The notes under the pieces were generated by a model. That model was not told the origin of the DNA. It saw only the letters and a list, made by a program, of their open reading frames with translations, and did no database searches. From Azolla caroliniana (Eukaryota > Polypodiophyta), in assembly GCA_043228905.1 (NCBI GenBank), contig JBHGNT010000017.1, forward strand, positions 12,338,001 to 12,402,000: DNA of 64,000 bases, in the 5' to 3' direction. Below, piece after piece: positions 31,271-42,259 of this stretch. Numbering within the stretch: position 1 is the first letter of the stretch; the number at the start of each line of letters is the position of its first letter. A program made the translations under genes and the position numbers.

Positions 31271-32884
31271 GACCATGATGTGTTGTTGATGTGAGGTTGC
31301 AAGTTCAATCCTCATCAACTATATATTTTATGTCATTGTATCATGACACGGCGAAGGGGTGGCATCTACATCAGATGGATGTAAACAATACGTTCCTACA
31401 TGGTGATCTTGCGGAACAAGTGTATATGGTACAGCCCCCCGGTTTTCAGTACGGAATGAATACATCGGCAGTGTGCCAATTGGAGAAGTCCCTCTACAGA
31501 CTCAAGCAAGTCATGCGCGTCTCTCTTCATCCGGCAAGGTCGAATAGTGATAGTTAGGAGTCAGTGGACTGCCGTGGTTTTTCCCGTGTTTGGGTTTTCC
31601 ACGTAAACATCCTGTGTACTCTTCTTTCCATTGTGTCGTGCGTTCATTATCCGTTTTTTGTGTTTTATCCTAGCGTTGTTCATCGGGAGCGTGTGTTCCT
31701 ATCAAAGTGGTATCAGAGCGAAACGGCACAGAAAATGGACGAATCGTTGGGCGGCATGTTCAAGCTCACCGACTCCAACTATTCAGTGTGGAAGTCAAAG
31801 ATGAGGGACATGCTCGTGGTTAAAGATCTTTGGTTGCCGGTTCAGTTCGGGGACAAGAGACCGGACAAAATTGACGCCACGATATGGGAGGTGATGCACA
31901 TGAAGACAACAACGTACATATGGTGCTTCATCAACATGAGCCTATACAACAACTTCAATGAAGAGAGCAAGGCTCATGAGCTCTGGGAGAAGATCAACAT
32001 TATGTTTCAGAACAAAAATGTTGTTAACCAGGTTTCGGTATTCCGGAAGCTAGTAAGACTCCGGTACCAAGATGGCTCCAGCATGTCGGAGCACATGAAT
32101 GCCTTCCAAGGGCTGATACACCAAGCAACATCATTGCAAGTAGACCTCCCCCTTGACTTTGACCGTGTCCCCGACTTCTCCCAGTTCTGGGGACTACGGT
32201 TCCTTTGTCTTCCGCGTTCCGATTCGGTAAGGAGCGCTTTGGAGTCGGAGCTCGTATCCTTATCTTTCCGACGCGCCTCCTCATCTAGCAAGCTCGACTT
32301 TACTCTTGCTAGGGATAATCGTTTCCCTTCCGACCCGGCGTTGCCCAAAGTGACAACCAACATCTCCCAGCTATCCGGGAGGGAACCGAGCAGAGAAACT
32401 AGCTCCAAAGTTGTGTGGATTCCAAAGTGCCCGTGACATCGACCATATGGGTTATTACAACCATTGCTAGTTCCTATTGGTCCATGGAAATCTATCTCGA
32501 TGGATTTTATTACAAATCTTCCAATTTCGAAGAGTTTTGATGCTATTCTCACTATAGTAGATCGATTCACAAAGATGGCGCATTTTCTTCCATACAACCA
32601 TCAACAGTAAAGAAACTGTAGACATCATTATGAAAGAAGTATTTCGGCTTCACAATCATCCAAATGACATCATTAGTGATCGTGGCCCACAATTCATCTC
32701 AAAATTCTGGAAACACTTGCTTGAGATGCTCAAAATTTCCTGTAAACTTTCGTCAAGCTATCATCCACAAAGTGATGGTCAAACTGAGCGGTGGTGGTGG
32801 GATAACCCGATTTGGAATAGAACTTGATGTCCATGGTTCTAATAATGAAACATGAAATACTGGATGAAGATGCATATGTGAAGG
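31271..32884. mobile_element. Chimeric copia/gypsy segment inside gypsy C
   Basis: Pieces in order: a tRNA 3'-half-like stretch (31282-31322); a copia RT piece [18 protein letters not shown] (31345-31515); a copia LTR end with GGTTTTTCCCGTG and PBS TGGTATCAGAGC (31708-31719); copia gag from ATG 31735 (MDESLGGMFKLTDSNYSVW) to about 32148; the later part of the same gag in inverted orientation (about 32150-32435, minus frame EEARRKDKDTSSDSKALL); a gypsy integrase core on plus ([31 protein letters not shown], 32437-32795); and an inverted copy (32796-32884) of the gypsy C stretch at about 31005-31095. The result looks like serial template switching. Confidence 0.8.
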
Positions 32885-33070
32885 TATTTTGGACTCTAAG
32901 GTCATCCGCAATAAGTTATATTATCTAGTAGATTGGTTGGGATACATGCCTGCGGATCAGACATGGGAACCTGCAACGAACGTCACTAATGCCTCTGAAC
33001 TTATACAAGAGTTTCATCTTCGTTATCCCCATAAACCAAAACCTAGTTCATGCATTGCGACTCATGAAAC
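32885..33070 (+). pseudogene. Second copy of the gypsy C chromodomain and C-terminus
   Basis: 32885-33013 is identical to 31142-31270. It continues past the point where the first copy is cut (FHLRYPHKPKPSSCIATHETRR) to the pol end, then a purine tract AAAGGAGGGATGA before the 3' LTR. This is the original 3' end of pol. Confidence 0.85.
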
Positions 33071-33091
33071 TCGTCGTCAAAGGAGGGATGA

Positions 33092-33506
33092 TGTCACAAA
33101 ATGTGAATATCAAGGTTTGAACTTGTGACCTTCAAACAAGGGTCTTACACTTCAACCATTGCACCAACTCATTTTCATTAATAAATACATTTTCATATTA
33201 TTATTATTCAAGAACTCTAGAGCACTAGACACATTAGATGACCACCAAATGGCATGCACCCTGTACGCCAAGTGGTGCACAACATGTATGACAAATGGCG
33301 ATCATGCACATTCTGATGTACAATATATAAGGCGAAGATCTACTTAGTGTTGAACCAGAATGGTTCAACACCAGTCTTCAGCAACCTTGTAATCTCGGTT
33401 TCCGATAATAGAAATTCTTGTATTTTTGTCTTGTAAACGTCTTCTCGTTTGTTATTATCTTCTTTTCTTCGAAATCGACCTTGTCTTCGAAGCTTGGGTC
33501 ATGACA
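33092..33506 (+). repeat. 3' LTR of gypsy C
   Basis: 415 bp; TGTCACAAAATG...CATGACA. Antisense tRNA-like start at 33092-33175. TATATAAGG at 33324-33332. GTTGAACCA GAA TGGTTCAAC forms a 9-bp hairpin directly before ACCAGTCTTCAGC. Carries the 13-bp segment absent from the 5' LTR. Confidence 0.93.
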
Positions 33507-34398
33507 GATGTTGCCGTTGGGCATCGGTTAATGGTTGGAACCGAGCATGGTCAATCTCCATTGGCGTACGAGGATCGAACTCTATCAGGGTATGAACACT
33601 ATTGGAAGATGGTAGTTGTGGCGTGCTTGGCGAAACTGATATATATGGCCTTGTGAGTGGAGCATTGCGGGAGGAAGATGGAAAACCTTGAGTCCCTCGT
33701 TCCTCTTGTCGAAGCTCAAAAAGACGATTATCACATTGAACGTCTTGGGAGATTACCTGGGACAATGATGTGGGCTCCGAAAATTTTAAGAGAAGAGTCT
33801 TGATATCATTTCGGAGGCCTTGACGAAACCGGTAGCATAAAGTTTGCTCATCCCAGTTGACATCGCATACGATCTAACGAAACTCTGAAGCATAAACAAA
33901 AGCTGGACGAGAGCCTTGTTGTAAGGAATAGAGTTTCGTGAATGCCGTTTGTCGCCAATCTATCTCTCCGAATGTGGCTTCGAGCTCTGCAAGGAAGGCA
34001 AGAAACTTGTCTAGGAGGGGTGATGAGGTCTCGATCAATGGGGCAAACCACACTTGTGCCGGCCCAGAGAGAAGGTTGCCAACAAGGCCGACCCGAGAGA
34101 AATCACTAGCATAACGTTGGGGTTGTAAGCGGATGATAAGCCAAATTTGATTGACAAAGCCACAAAGATGCGCCCTCGAGTTGTTGAATTTGTCAGGTAG
34201 GCTGACATTAGGTTCGAGGACATATGAATGGAAAGAGGAAGGGGTTATGTTAGATGTTGACGGAAGGTGAGGCTCAACGGGTGAAGGATTGTTGGTTGTG
34301 CTATTTTGAAGCTCTCGCAATGACTGACGAAGGCTTTCATTTTCTAATTGAAGTTGCTCCAAGGATGCCATTACTTGGTTCAAGGCCAAGTCGGACAT
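33507..34398 (-). pseudogene. gag of gypsy B, N-terminal part
   Basis: Starts at ATG 34398: MSDLALNQVMASLEQLQLENES, a coiled coil, then SLPDKFNNSRAHLCGFVNQ, LLSGPAQVWFAPLIE, ATFGEIDWRQTAFTKL and RPAFVYASEFR, a stop at 33874-33876, then VISQDVQCDNRLFELR and TPMEIDHARFQPLTDAQRQ. It is cut at 33507 by gypsy C and continues at 26094 with the zinc knuckle. Same layout as the A, C and D gag but clearly a separate family. Confidence 0.88.
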
Positions 34399-34410
34399 GG
34401 TAACAAGAAG

Positions 34411-34425
34411 GGAAGGTGAACAAAC
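34411..34425 (-). promoter_or_regulatory. Primer-binding site of gypsy B, complementary to its own R region
   Basis: The minus strand reads GTTTGTTCACCTTCC directly after the 5' LTR. TTGTTCACCTT is the exact 11-nt reverse complement of AAGGTGAACAA (minus; plus coordinates 34585-34595), which begins 33 nt past the TATA T (TATAAATA, plus 34620-34627). The sequence is unrelated to the A and C versions, yet complementarity is kept. Confidence 0.7.
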
Positions 34426-34633
34426 TGTCACGGACGTAGACGAGGGCAAAAACAAGTAGGCGAGCTCAATATTAACAAAGAGAGAAAGATAGATATATAG
34501 ATAGAGAGGAGCATAGACAAGAGAACAAGAGAGAGAGAGGGTAGACAAAAGAGCGACAACTAAATTATGCTTCCGTAACTGGTGTTGTTCACCTTGATTG
34601 TAATCAAGGTGCACCGATGTATTTATACAAGAA
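34426..34633 (-). repeat. 5' LTR of gypsy B, inner fragment
   Basis: R-U5 and the TATA part of the 5' LTR, cut by the copia at 34634. Matches 22041-22230 with a few substitutions and an indel in the GA-rich tract. Contains TATAAATA, the hairpin CCTTGATT ACA AATCAAGG, then GTGAACAACACCAG on minus. Confidence 0.88.
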
Positions 34634-35249
34634 TGTTGGGATTACGGTCCCTTCGCATGGGATGGTCGGATATCGGAGATGAATGCCGACAAGCCCGGTT
34701 TCGGTTTCGGATCCGGATGACGAAGACCCCGGTTTCGGTACCGGATGACGAATGTACCCGGAGAGCGATCCGGATGCAGGGACATATCCGTGAATATGTT
34801 CGCTATGGGCCCCTGAGGCTACAGTTGTAAATAGCCCAAAGTCATATAAGTATAAATATGACTTAGGGCAAACAGTTTTGTGGTCGCTTCGCATTTTTCT
34901 GTTTTTTCCACTCAAGAGGAGTGAAGTGTAAGCAGCCGAGAGAGAGAGAGAGAGAGAGATAGAGCGCGAGGGAGGAAGAGGTAGACGCCTCTGTGTATTT
35001 CCGCCGCCTGTGGCGAGGACAGCGAGCTCAAGGTTGTCGCCTTGCAGCTCGCCATTGTATACTTCTCTGTATAGTGTTGGGTTGGAGTCTTGTACTCCCG
35101 TGGTTTTTCCCGTCTGGGTTTTCCACGTTAATCCCTGTGTACTCGCGTTTTTGTTTGTTTCGTGTGGTTCCTATTTTCTGCTGCATTGATCCGCGATTAC
35201 TCGGTTGTGGCCGAGTGAAGAAGGTGAATCGAAGCGTTGATTCTCAACA
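34634..35249 (+). repeat. 5' LTR of the young copia
   Basis: TGTTGGGATTACGG...GATTCTCAACA, 616 bp. (AG)10 run at about 34948-34967. TATA candidate TATAAATATG at 34850. Differs from the 3' LTR at CAGCCGAG/CATCCGAG and AAGGTTGTC/AAGGTCGTC. Confidence 0.96.
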
Positions 35250-35252
35250 AAC

Positions 35253-35264
35253 TGGTATCAGAGC
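35253..35264 (+). promoter_or_regulatory. Primer-binding site for initiator tRNA-Met
   Basis: TGGTATCAGAGC, the standard plant copia PBS, 3 nt after the 5' LTR. Confidence 0.93.
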
Positions 35265-35278
35265 GACTGTTGCAGAAA

Positions 35279-36007
35279 ATGGAAGGCGGCGGCAGCGGGC
35301 AGCCGGGGATGATGGTGCTGAATGCACAGAATTACGCCGACTGGAAGATCAAGATGGAGGATCTTCTGATTGTTCGGGACCTGTACGAACCGATTGACAG
35401 GTCGGAAATACCGAAGGGGGTACTTGAGTCGGAGTGGAAGCTCCTGAACCGGAAAGCCGTAGCGACGATCCGACAATATGTCGATGTAAGCGTCCTACAA
35501 CATGTGGCGAACGACACCAACGCATATGAGATGTGGAAGAAGCTGTCGGGCCTCTACGAGAGGAAGAATGCGTTGAACCGGACCTCCCTGATGAGGAAGA
35601 TAGTGAACCTCAAGTACCGGGACGGCGAGAGTATGGTTGAACACGTAAGCACGTTCATGGGATTCATGAACCAGCTTGCGGCGATTAAGTTCCCGTTGGA
35701 GGATGCAATGCAAGCCATCATCCTGATGTGTACATTGCCAGAAAGCTGGGAGAACTTGGTGGTGACTCTCAGCACCTCCTGCACCGAAGATAACTTGTCC
35801 TTACAAACGGTAAAGACAAGTATTTTGAATGAAGAAGCGCGTCGGAGAGATAAGGAACCGGCCTCCGACCCGAAGATGTTGTTTACCGAATCGGATCGGG
35901 GAAGACAATGGAACCGGAGTCCGCAAAGACGGGAGAAGTCGGGGACCCGGTCGCAGTCAAGAGGAAGGCCCACATGCTTCCACTGTGGGAAGCCGGGGCA
36001 CTTCTGA
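35279..36007 (+). pseudogene. gag of the young copia
   Basis: ATG at 35279 (MEGGGSGQPGMMVLNAQNY). Contains DWKIKMEDLLIVRDLYEPI, ANDTNAYEMWKKLSGLYERK and MCTLPESWENLVVTLS, typical of UBN2-type copia gag. A basic linker leads to the zinc knuckle CFHCGKPGHF, which is interrupted by TGA (36005-36007) before the final KNC. The frame continues open beyond the TGA, so this is a single nonsense change (possibly TGG to TGA), not the natural end of gag. Confidence 0.92.
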
Positions 36008-39000
36008 AAGAATTGTCGGCATTACCGAAAAGACAATGGAACCGACAACACCGATTCGAAGAAGTCACCGGAGAGAAACGGTGCATACCGGGGAGCCACG
36101 GACCGGAATGGTTCGGATCGGCGAGGACAGGACCGGAAAGGAACGACGGCACTCGCGGCAAGTGAAGAGGAGATCATGCTCATCACCGAAGAAGGTGAAC
36201 TAAACATTGCCGGCGATGAGACGACCTGGGTGGTCGATTCCGGAGCATCGTTCCACCTGACCCCGGAGAGAAGATACTTCTCATCCTACACAGCCGGCGA
36301 GCATGGCTGTGTTCGGATGGGAAACGAAGGTACGTGCCGGATTGCCGGGATAGGAGACGTGTGGTTGACAACCCCGACCGGCTGCAAAATGCTGCTGAAG
36401 AATGTCCGACACGTTCCGGAGGTCCGACTGAACCTGATTTCGGCCGGGAGGCTAGATGATGAAGGCTACACGGGTAGCATCCGGAACGGTGTCATGAAGT
36501 TCAGCAAGGGGAGCTTGATAGTGGCTCGGGCCCGGAAGGTCAACACACTGTACCTGATGAATGCCCGGTTATGTCCGGAAGAGCTGAATGTGGCAGCCGA
36601 CACTGCCGGTGAGCTGTGGCACAAAAGACTGTGCCACATGAGTGAGAAGGGGATGAAGAGGCTTGCAGAAGACAACCTTATTCCGGTGAAGCATGTGCAC
36701 CTGGAGAAGTGCACCGACTGCCTGGCCGGTAAGCAGAACCGAACCTCCTTCCACTCAAGGCCACCGACGAGACGTAGCGCACCATTGGAGTTGGTGCACA
36801 CCGACGTGTGTCAGGTAGAAACGAAGTCACATGGCGGAGCCCAGTACTTCGTAACTTTCATAGATGATCACAGCCGAAGACTGTGGACGGCACCGTTGAA
36901 GACAAAGGACCAAGTGTTGTGCGTCTTCAAAGAACTCCACGCGAGAGTGGAAAGGGAATCCGGCAAGAAGCTGAAAGCGATACGAGCGGATAACGGAGGG
37001 GAATACCGGGGGCAGTTCCAGGAGTACTGTCGCTCGAAGGGAATCCGGCTCGAGTTTACTGTGCCGAAGACGCCGGAACTGAACGGGCTGGCCGAGAGGA
37101 TGAACCGGACCATAATAGAGAGGGTTCGGAGTATGCTGGCGCATGCGAAATTACCCAAGGGGTTTTGGGCTGAGGCAATGTCGACGGCGACATATGTGAT
37201 AAACCGATCACCCTCAGTACCTTTGGACGGAGACACGCCGCAGAGAGTGTGGACCGGTAGGGAAGTATCCTACCGGCATCTGAAGGTGTTCGGGTGTCTC
37301 GCATACGTGCACGTGGCGAAGGACCGGAGAGGAAAGCTAGATCCGAAGACCCGGCCATGCATATTCCTCGGTTACGGCGACGACGAGTTCGGCTACCGAG
37401 TATGGGACCCGGTCGACAAGAAGATATTCAGGAGTCGAGATATCGTCTTTATGGAGGACAAGACACTCGCCGACTGGGAGTCGGAGAAGAAGATGAAGAG
37501 CTCCAAGTCGACCGGTGAGGATAAACTCTACGAGGAGCAGTCCCGACCGGCAAGGGACCGGTTAGCACTCGAGGACCCGGCCGAAGACGGTGAAGAAACA
37601 GAACCGGCCGAAGAAGATGAAAATGATACCGGAACCGGCCCCGATCCCGAAATGGATTCGGATGAAGAAGAAGAATCGGAAGAACCGGTTACCGAAGCTC
37701 CGAAACGGAGATACCCTCAAAGAGAGAGAAGGGCCCCCCGGAGATTTCCGGACGGTGCTGAGCATAGCGGCAAGCATGGACCTCGAGGTAGAACAGATGG
37801 ACGTGAAGACGGCATTCCTTCACGGCGACCTCGATGAAGAGATCTACATGCAGCAACCGGAAGGATTCGAGAAGAAAGGGAAGGAGCACCTGGGATGCCG
37901 GTTGAAGAAGAGCCTTTACGGACTGAAGCAGGCTCCCCGGCAATGGTACCGGAAGTTCGACTCCTTCATGACCGACGAAGGGTACCTCAAAACGCAGTCC
38001 GACCACTGCGTGTTTGTGAAGAAGTTCGAAGGAGGAGACTTTCTAATACTCCTCCTGTACGTGGACGACATGTTGATCGTCGGACGGGACCAGGTCAAGA
38101 TACGGATGCTGAAGAAGGCTCTTCACCGAACCTTCTCAATGAAGGACTTGGGTCCGGCGAGACAAATACTAGGGATGCACATTATCCGGGACCGGAGCAA
38201 GAAGCAGTTGTGGCTGTCACAAGAGAAGTACGTGACAAAGGTGCTTAAAAGGTTCAACATGTCGGAAGCAAGACCGGTCGGATCGACCCTCCCGACAAAC
38301 TGCAAGTTGTCCACCAAGCAAAGTCCCAAGACAAAGGCTGAAAAGGAGGATATGATGAAAGTGCCGTATGCCTCAGCCGTCGGGAGCTTGATGTACGCCA
38401 TGGTGTGTACGAGACCGGACATCGGATATGCAGTCGGAGTGTTGAGCCGGTACATGAGCAATCCCGGCAAAGAGCATTGGAACGCGGCCAAGTGGATACT
38501 CCGATACCTGAAGGGCACGGCAAACGTGTGCCTCCGATTCGGCTCCGGAAAGCCCGAACTCGACGGCTTTACCGATTCGGATATGTCAGCTGATGCAGAT
38601 ACCAGCCGGTCCACATCAGGGTATGTGATGACGTATGCAGGGGGAGCTGTTTCATGGCAGTCGAGGCTGCAGAAGACGGTTGCGCTGTCAACCACGGAGG
38701 CGGAGTACATGGCGGCTGTTGAAGCCGGCAAGGAAATAATATGGATGAAGGACTTCATTAGAGAGCTCGGTATCCGACAGGAGGAGTACCGACTCTACTG
38801 CGACAGTCAGAGTGCAATCCACCTTGCGAAGAACGCAGCCTATCACTCCCGGACGAAGCACATCCAGCGAAGATATCACTGGATCCGGGAAAGGATAGAA
38901 GACAAGGAGTTCGTGCTGACAAAGATCCACACGGACAAGAACGGGTCGGATATGCTGACCAAGGTCCTCACATCCGACAAGCTGGAAGCATGCCGGAAGA

Positions 39001-39035
39001 GGATCGGATTGGAGAGACATCCCATGCCGAAGTGA
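36008..39035 (+). pseudogene. pol of the young copia (protease, integrase, partial RT, RNase H)
   Basis: Same frame as gag to about 37750. Protease WVVDSGASFHLTP; GAG-pre-integrase block ELWHKRLCHMSEKG with its Cys pair; integrase HTDVCQ, FVTFIDDHSR, IRADNGGEY, LAERMNRTIIERV. An acidic linker then ends at RRAPRRFP, where about 110 codons including the RT N-terminus are missing. The rest, in another frame from there, gives [38 protein letters not shown], catalytic YVDDMLIVG (~38060) and RNase H (STTEAEYMAAVEAGKEIIWM, YCDSQSAIHLAKN) to TGA 39035. Cannot encode a complete RT. Confidence 0.94.
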
Positions 39036-39045
39036 AGGGGGAGTT

Positions 39046-39661
39046 TGTTGGGATTACGGTCCCTTCGCATGGGATGGTCGGATATCGGAGATGAATGCCG
39101 ACAAGCCCGGTTTCGGTTTCGGATCCGGATGACGAAGACCCCGGTTTCGGTACCGGATGACGAATGTACCCGGAGAGCGATCCGGATGCAGGGACATATC
39201 CGTGAATATGTTCGCTATGGGCCCCTGAGGCTACAGTTGTAAATAGCCCAAAGTCATATAAGTATAAATATGACTTAGGGCAAACAGTTTTGTGGTCGCT
39301 TCGCATTTTTCTGTTTTTTCCACTCAAGAGGAGTGAAGTGTAAGCATCCGAGAGAGAGAGAGAGAGAGAGATAGAGCGCGAGGGAGGAAGAGGTAGACGC
39401 CTCTGTGTATTTCCGCCGCCTGTGGCGAGGACAGCGAGCTCAAGGTCGTCGCCTTGCAGCTCGCCATTGTATACTTCTCTGTATAGTGTTGGGTTGGAGT
39501 CTTGTACTCCCGTGGTTTTTCCCGTCTGGGTTTTCCACGTTAATCCCTGTGTACTCGCGTTTTTGTTTGTTTCGTGTGGTTCCTATTTTCTGCTGCATTG
39601 ATCCGCGATTACTCGGTTGTGGCCGAGTGAAGAAGGTGAATCGAAGCGTTGATTCTCAACA
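39046..39661 (+). repeat. 3' LTR of the young copia
   Basis: 616 bp, preceded by the purine tract GAAGGGGGAGTT (39033-39045). Same length as the 5' LTR with two substitutions. Confidence 0.96.
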
Positions 39662-39907
39662 AAGAATGTGGTGGTATGCACGTAAGCTAGGAAACATCTA
39701 CAGAATGCATGGAAATTTCTAGAGAGTGCATGTCTATGCATTCTCTAGAAGTTTCATGAAAGTTCTAGTGATTAACTTACAATGTAATAAGTTGAAACTT
39801 ATACAATACAATAATGCATAGATGGAATGTAGCTCAATTGGTAAGGTTGCCCAATAAGACCAAGAGGTCATGGGTTCAACCCCCTACATTGCATCGTGTC
39901 TATGGCA
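39662..39907 (-). repeat. 5' LTR of gypsy B, outer fragment
   Basis: Starts with the copia target duplication AAGAA, then U3 sequence matching 22230-22479. tRNA-like segment at 39834-39892 on plus (box A AGCTCAATTGGTAAGG, box B GGGTTCAACC). It ends at ...CTATGGCA; the LTR tip TGTCATAG is mutated to TGCCATAG. Confidence 0.87.
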
Positions 39908-41083
39908 GGTCTTCGAGTAAATCAATAGATCATCTAGATAGTTGATCAAACAAATATCCAAGAGGTTTTTGAATATATCATTTGCCATGTGTTGGAAGAC
40001 TATGGGTGTGTTGGTTAGACCGAACGGCATAACGGTGTACTCAAAGTGCCCATATCGGGTGCGAAAAGCGGTCTCCTGGTCGGATCTGCACGAAGTTGTA
40101 TGCACCTCGTAAGTCGATTTTTGTAAAAAATGTGGCACCATTTACACGTTCTAAAAGACTTGATATAAGGGGAAGTGTATACCTATTCCTGATGGTGACC
40201 TTATTCAAGCCACAGTAATCAATGACGAGACAAAGGGATCCATCTTTCTTCTTGACAAAGAAAATGGGTGCACCGGCCGGAGATTTCGAATGATGAATAA
40301 ACCCGCTTGCCAAATTACCCTCTATGTAGGCTCAAAGGACTTCCAACTCAATTGGTGACAAGTTGTAAATCGGTTCCCACGGTGGCTCTTTTCCTAGTTG
40401 TAAATCGATGGGACAATCATAGGGACAATGATGAAGAAGTGTACCGGCTTTTACCTTGTCAAATACATCGACATAAGGATGATATTTCAGAGGAAGTTGA
40501 ATTAAGGATTCCTTCTTAATAGTGTTCGAAGGATGTACTGATATTGCAAATAGAAACATTGACTCTTTGTGTCCTTCTTCGCATAATTAATGGAGCGAAA
40601 TGGTCGATACCGGACTTCTCTTGTTCTCCAATCTATGTCTGGATTATGTAATTCAAACCAAGGTAATCCCAGGACAATGGGATGCTCTGGACTACTAATT
40701 ATATTAAATGATACCACACACACAAAGCTATCTAAGACAAGCTTAATGGGTTCTGACTGTTCCACGATATACCCAGAAGCAATGGGATGACCATCAATGA
40801 CTACTATAGATGCAGGGCAAGGAAGTTTTCTTAAGGATATCTGAGAAGCTTGGGCAAAATTCCGATGTATGAAACAAGAATTAACTCCGAAATCTAAAAG
40901 TGCTAAGACATGTATTGGAGGGGTACTTTTAGTACTAACCATGACTTGGGCTAAGAACAAATTACTAACTTTCTTAGAGGGAATGGAACCACTAATGTGT
41001 TGCATCGATCTAGGGTTGTCCAACCAAACGGCTCCTATTTTGGTTGGACTTAGTGGGTTAACTCATCCTCTAATTGACTAAGG
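39908..41083 (-). pseudogene. Gypsy D pol, N-terminal half (protease to RT)
   Basis: Overlaps the gag end at about 41056 (GTTAACC heptamer, minus). The protease site reads LLDFGVNSCF (Ser lost). [61 protein letters not shown] near 39925-39960. A deletion/frameshift at about 40070 fuses RPGD to the [12 protein letters not shown] block. It ends at the gypsy B insertion. Confidence 0.9.
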
Positions 41084-42114
41084 ATTTCAAATTTGTTTGA
41101 GATACTTGGGCTATTAGTACTATTAATACTATCAGACACTCCTAAGGGAATTGATTCGAGTTTAGTATAGGCTACCAATTGATTTACCTATCTTCTTGGC
41201 CTATGGGGACAATTGATTACGATATGCCGTGGTCCACCACAATAAAGACATAATCGATTTGCACATCATCGTTGCTTTTCTTCTTCCGATAACGGGCCAT
41301 GTCGACGCATGGTGTCGATTTCCATCGGTCTCGGAGTATTTGCCTGAGATACATCTCGTGCAAATGGTTTGGCTGTGATTGAGGCATATGTGGGCTCTAG
41401 CCTAGTCCGTGGTATTTGTAATTGTTGTTCCGACTGTCGTTCAAAAAGGCAGTTGTCGCATCGAACCGCTCAACTGATTACCTTTGTGAGAGATTTTGGT
41501 CCTTCAAGGAAGGTTAAAAGTAAATCTTTGACATTGTTTCGCAAGTTGTAGCAAAATTGCTCCATTAGTGCTTGATCATCCCAGGGGATATCTGAGGCGA
41601 GTAGACGGAAATCTGCCGCGTAGGCAGAGGCTAGACGATCACCTTGACGCAATCGTCGGATCTTGTTGATCGTCGTCCTAATGCTGTCAGTATCTCCAAA
41701 GCAGGCTTTAAACTCGCTAATAAAGTCTTCAAAGTTATTAAGCAAGAGAGATTGTTTTTCTAAAAGCAGAGCGAACCATGCCAAGGCTGAGCCGTTGAGC
41801 AACGTGCCTATTAAGCCTCCTTGGGATGCATCAATGCGGTATCAGGAAGGATGCATCTGAATGACTAAACGTACCTGATTAAGGAATCCTTTGAATTGTG
41901 ATCGTGTTCCATCGAATTTCACAAGAAGTCCAATCTTGGACTCTTTATGAAGTCCTTGGGGACTTGATCCCTGTTGTTGCAACGCTCCGATGGTTGCTTC
42001 GAGTTGTTGCACACGTAACACTAACTCCCCATGTAGTAGCCATAGAGTATTGGAATAGGAGGTAAGAGGATGAGGGAAACCTAAAAGAAGACCAGAGGGA
42101 GAAATTTGGTTCAA
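41056..42114 (-). pseudogene. gag of gypsy D
   Basis: The N-terminal ~50 codons present in gypsy A are missing; the frame starts in the leader and joins the coiled coil at HGELVLRVQQLEATIGAL. The capsid then reads KFDGTRSQFKGF, MHPS, in-frame TGA (41844-41842, the same codon as in gypsy A), LNGSALAWFALLLE, RRLRQGDRLASAYAADFR. Zinc knuckle region near 41270-41205. Ends near 41050. Confidence 0.88.
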
Positions 42115-42116
42115 AC
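42103..42116 (-). promoter_or_regulatory. Primer-binding site of gypsy D
   Basis: The minus strand reads GTTTGAACCAAATT after the LTR. TTGAACCAA matches the complement of TTGGTTCAA in its own LTR (9 of 9, then a mismatch). Confidence 0.6.
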
Positions 42117-42224
42117 TGTAAGAAATAGTACTAAAACAGAGAGAGAATCAGTACTAGAGAAGAGAAGTACTATTAGTACTAAGAGGACTGATTGCGTAAG
42201 ACTCACGAGAGCGGAAGAGAGAAA

Positions 42225-42259
<35 letters not shown>

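Larger units (their letters stand above)
26095..33506 (+). mobile_element. Ty3/gypsy chromovirus C with a chimeric internal insertion
   Basis: LTRs 26095-26496 and 33092-33506, both TGTCACAAAATGTG...GACA. The target duplication GATGT is at 26090-26094 and 33507-33511, inside the B gag zinc-knuckle codons. Gag and pol are homologous to gypsy A (about 60-70% by eye) but AT-richer. Between two identical 129-bp copies of its chromodomain region lies a 1.6-kb rearranged segment of copia and gypsy pieces. Confidence 0.93.
34634..39661 (+). mobile_element. Young Ty1/copia element with an internal deletion
   Basis: Two 616-bp LTRs (34634-35249, 39046-39661) differ at two positions only by my reading. 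Target duplication AAGAA (34629-34633, 39662-39666). PBS for initiator tRNA-Met and a purine tract are intact. Coding is one gag-pol frame with a TGA in the zinc knuckle and a deletion of roughly 110 codons between integrase and RT. GC-rich compared with its surroundings, as expected for a recent arrival. Confidence 0.96.
22041..39907 (-). mobile_element. Ty3/gypsy chromovirus B, nested in D and itself doubly nested
   Basis: The 3' LTR (22041-22479) and 5' LTR (34426-34633 plus 39662-39907) both end TGTCACGGAC on the plus strand. The target duplication is AGTCT (22036-22040) versus GGTCT (39908-39912), one mismatch. Gypsy C interrupts its gag zinc knuckle at 26094/33507 and the copia interrupts the 5' LTR. 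Its own length is about 5.4 kb. B is a different chromovirus family from A/D and C in LTR and gag sequence, but has the same LTR architecture. Confidence 0.9.

Noticed and set aside
35554-35973. Minus-strand ORFs within the copia gag
   Set aside because: GC-rich antisense open frames without any domain; the plus-strand gag is clear.
36005-36007. Programmed stop-codon readthrough between gag and pol of the young copia
   Set aside because: The TGA lies inside the zinc knuckle, splitting a conserved motif, which fits a random nonsense mutation better than a gag terminus.
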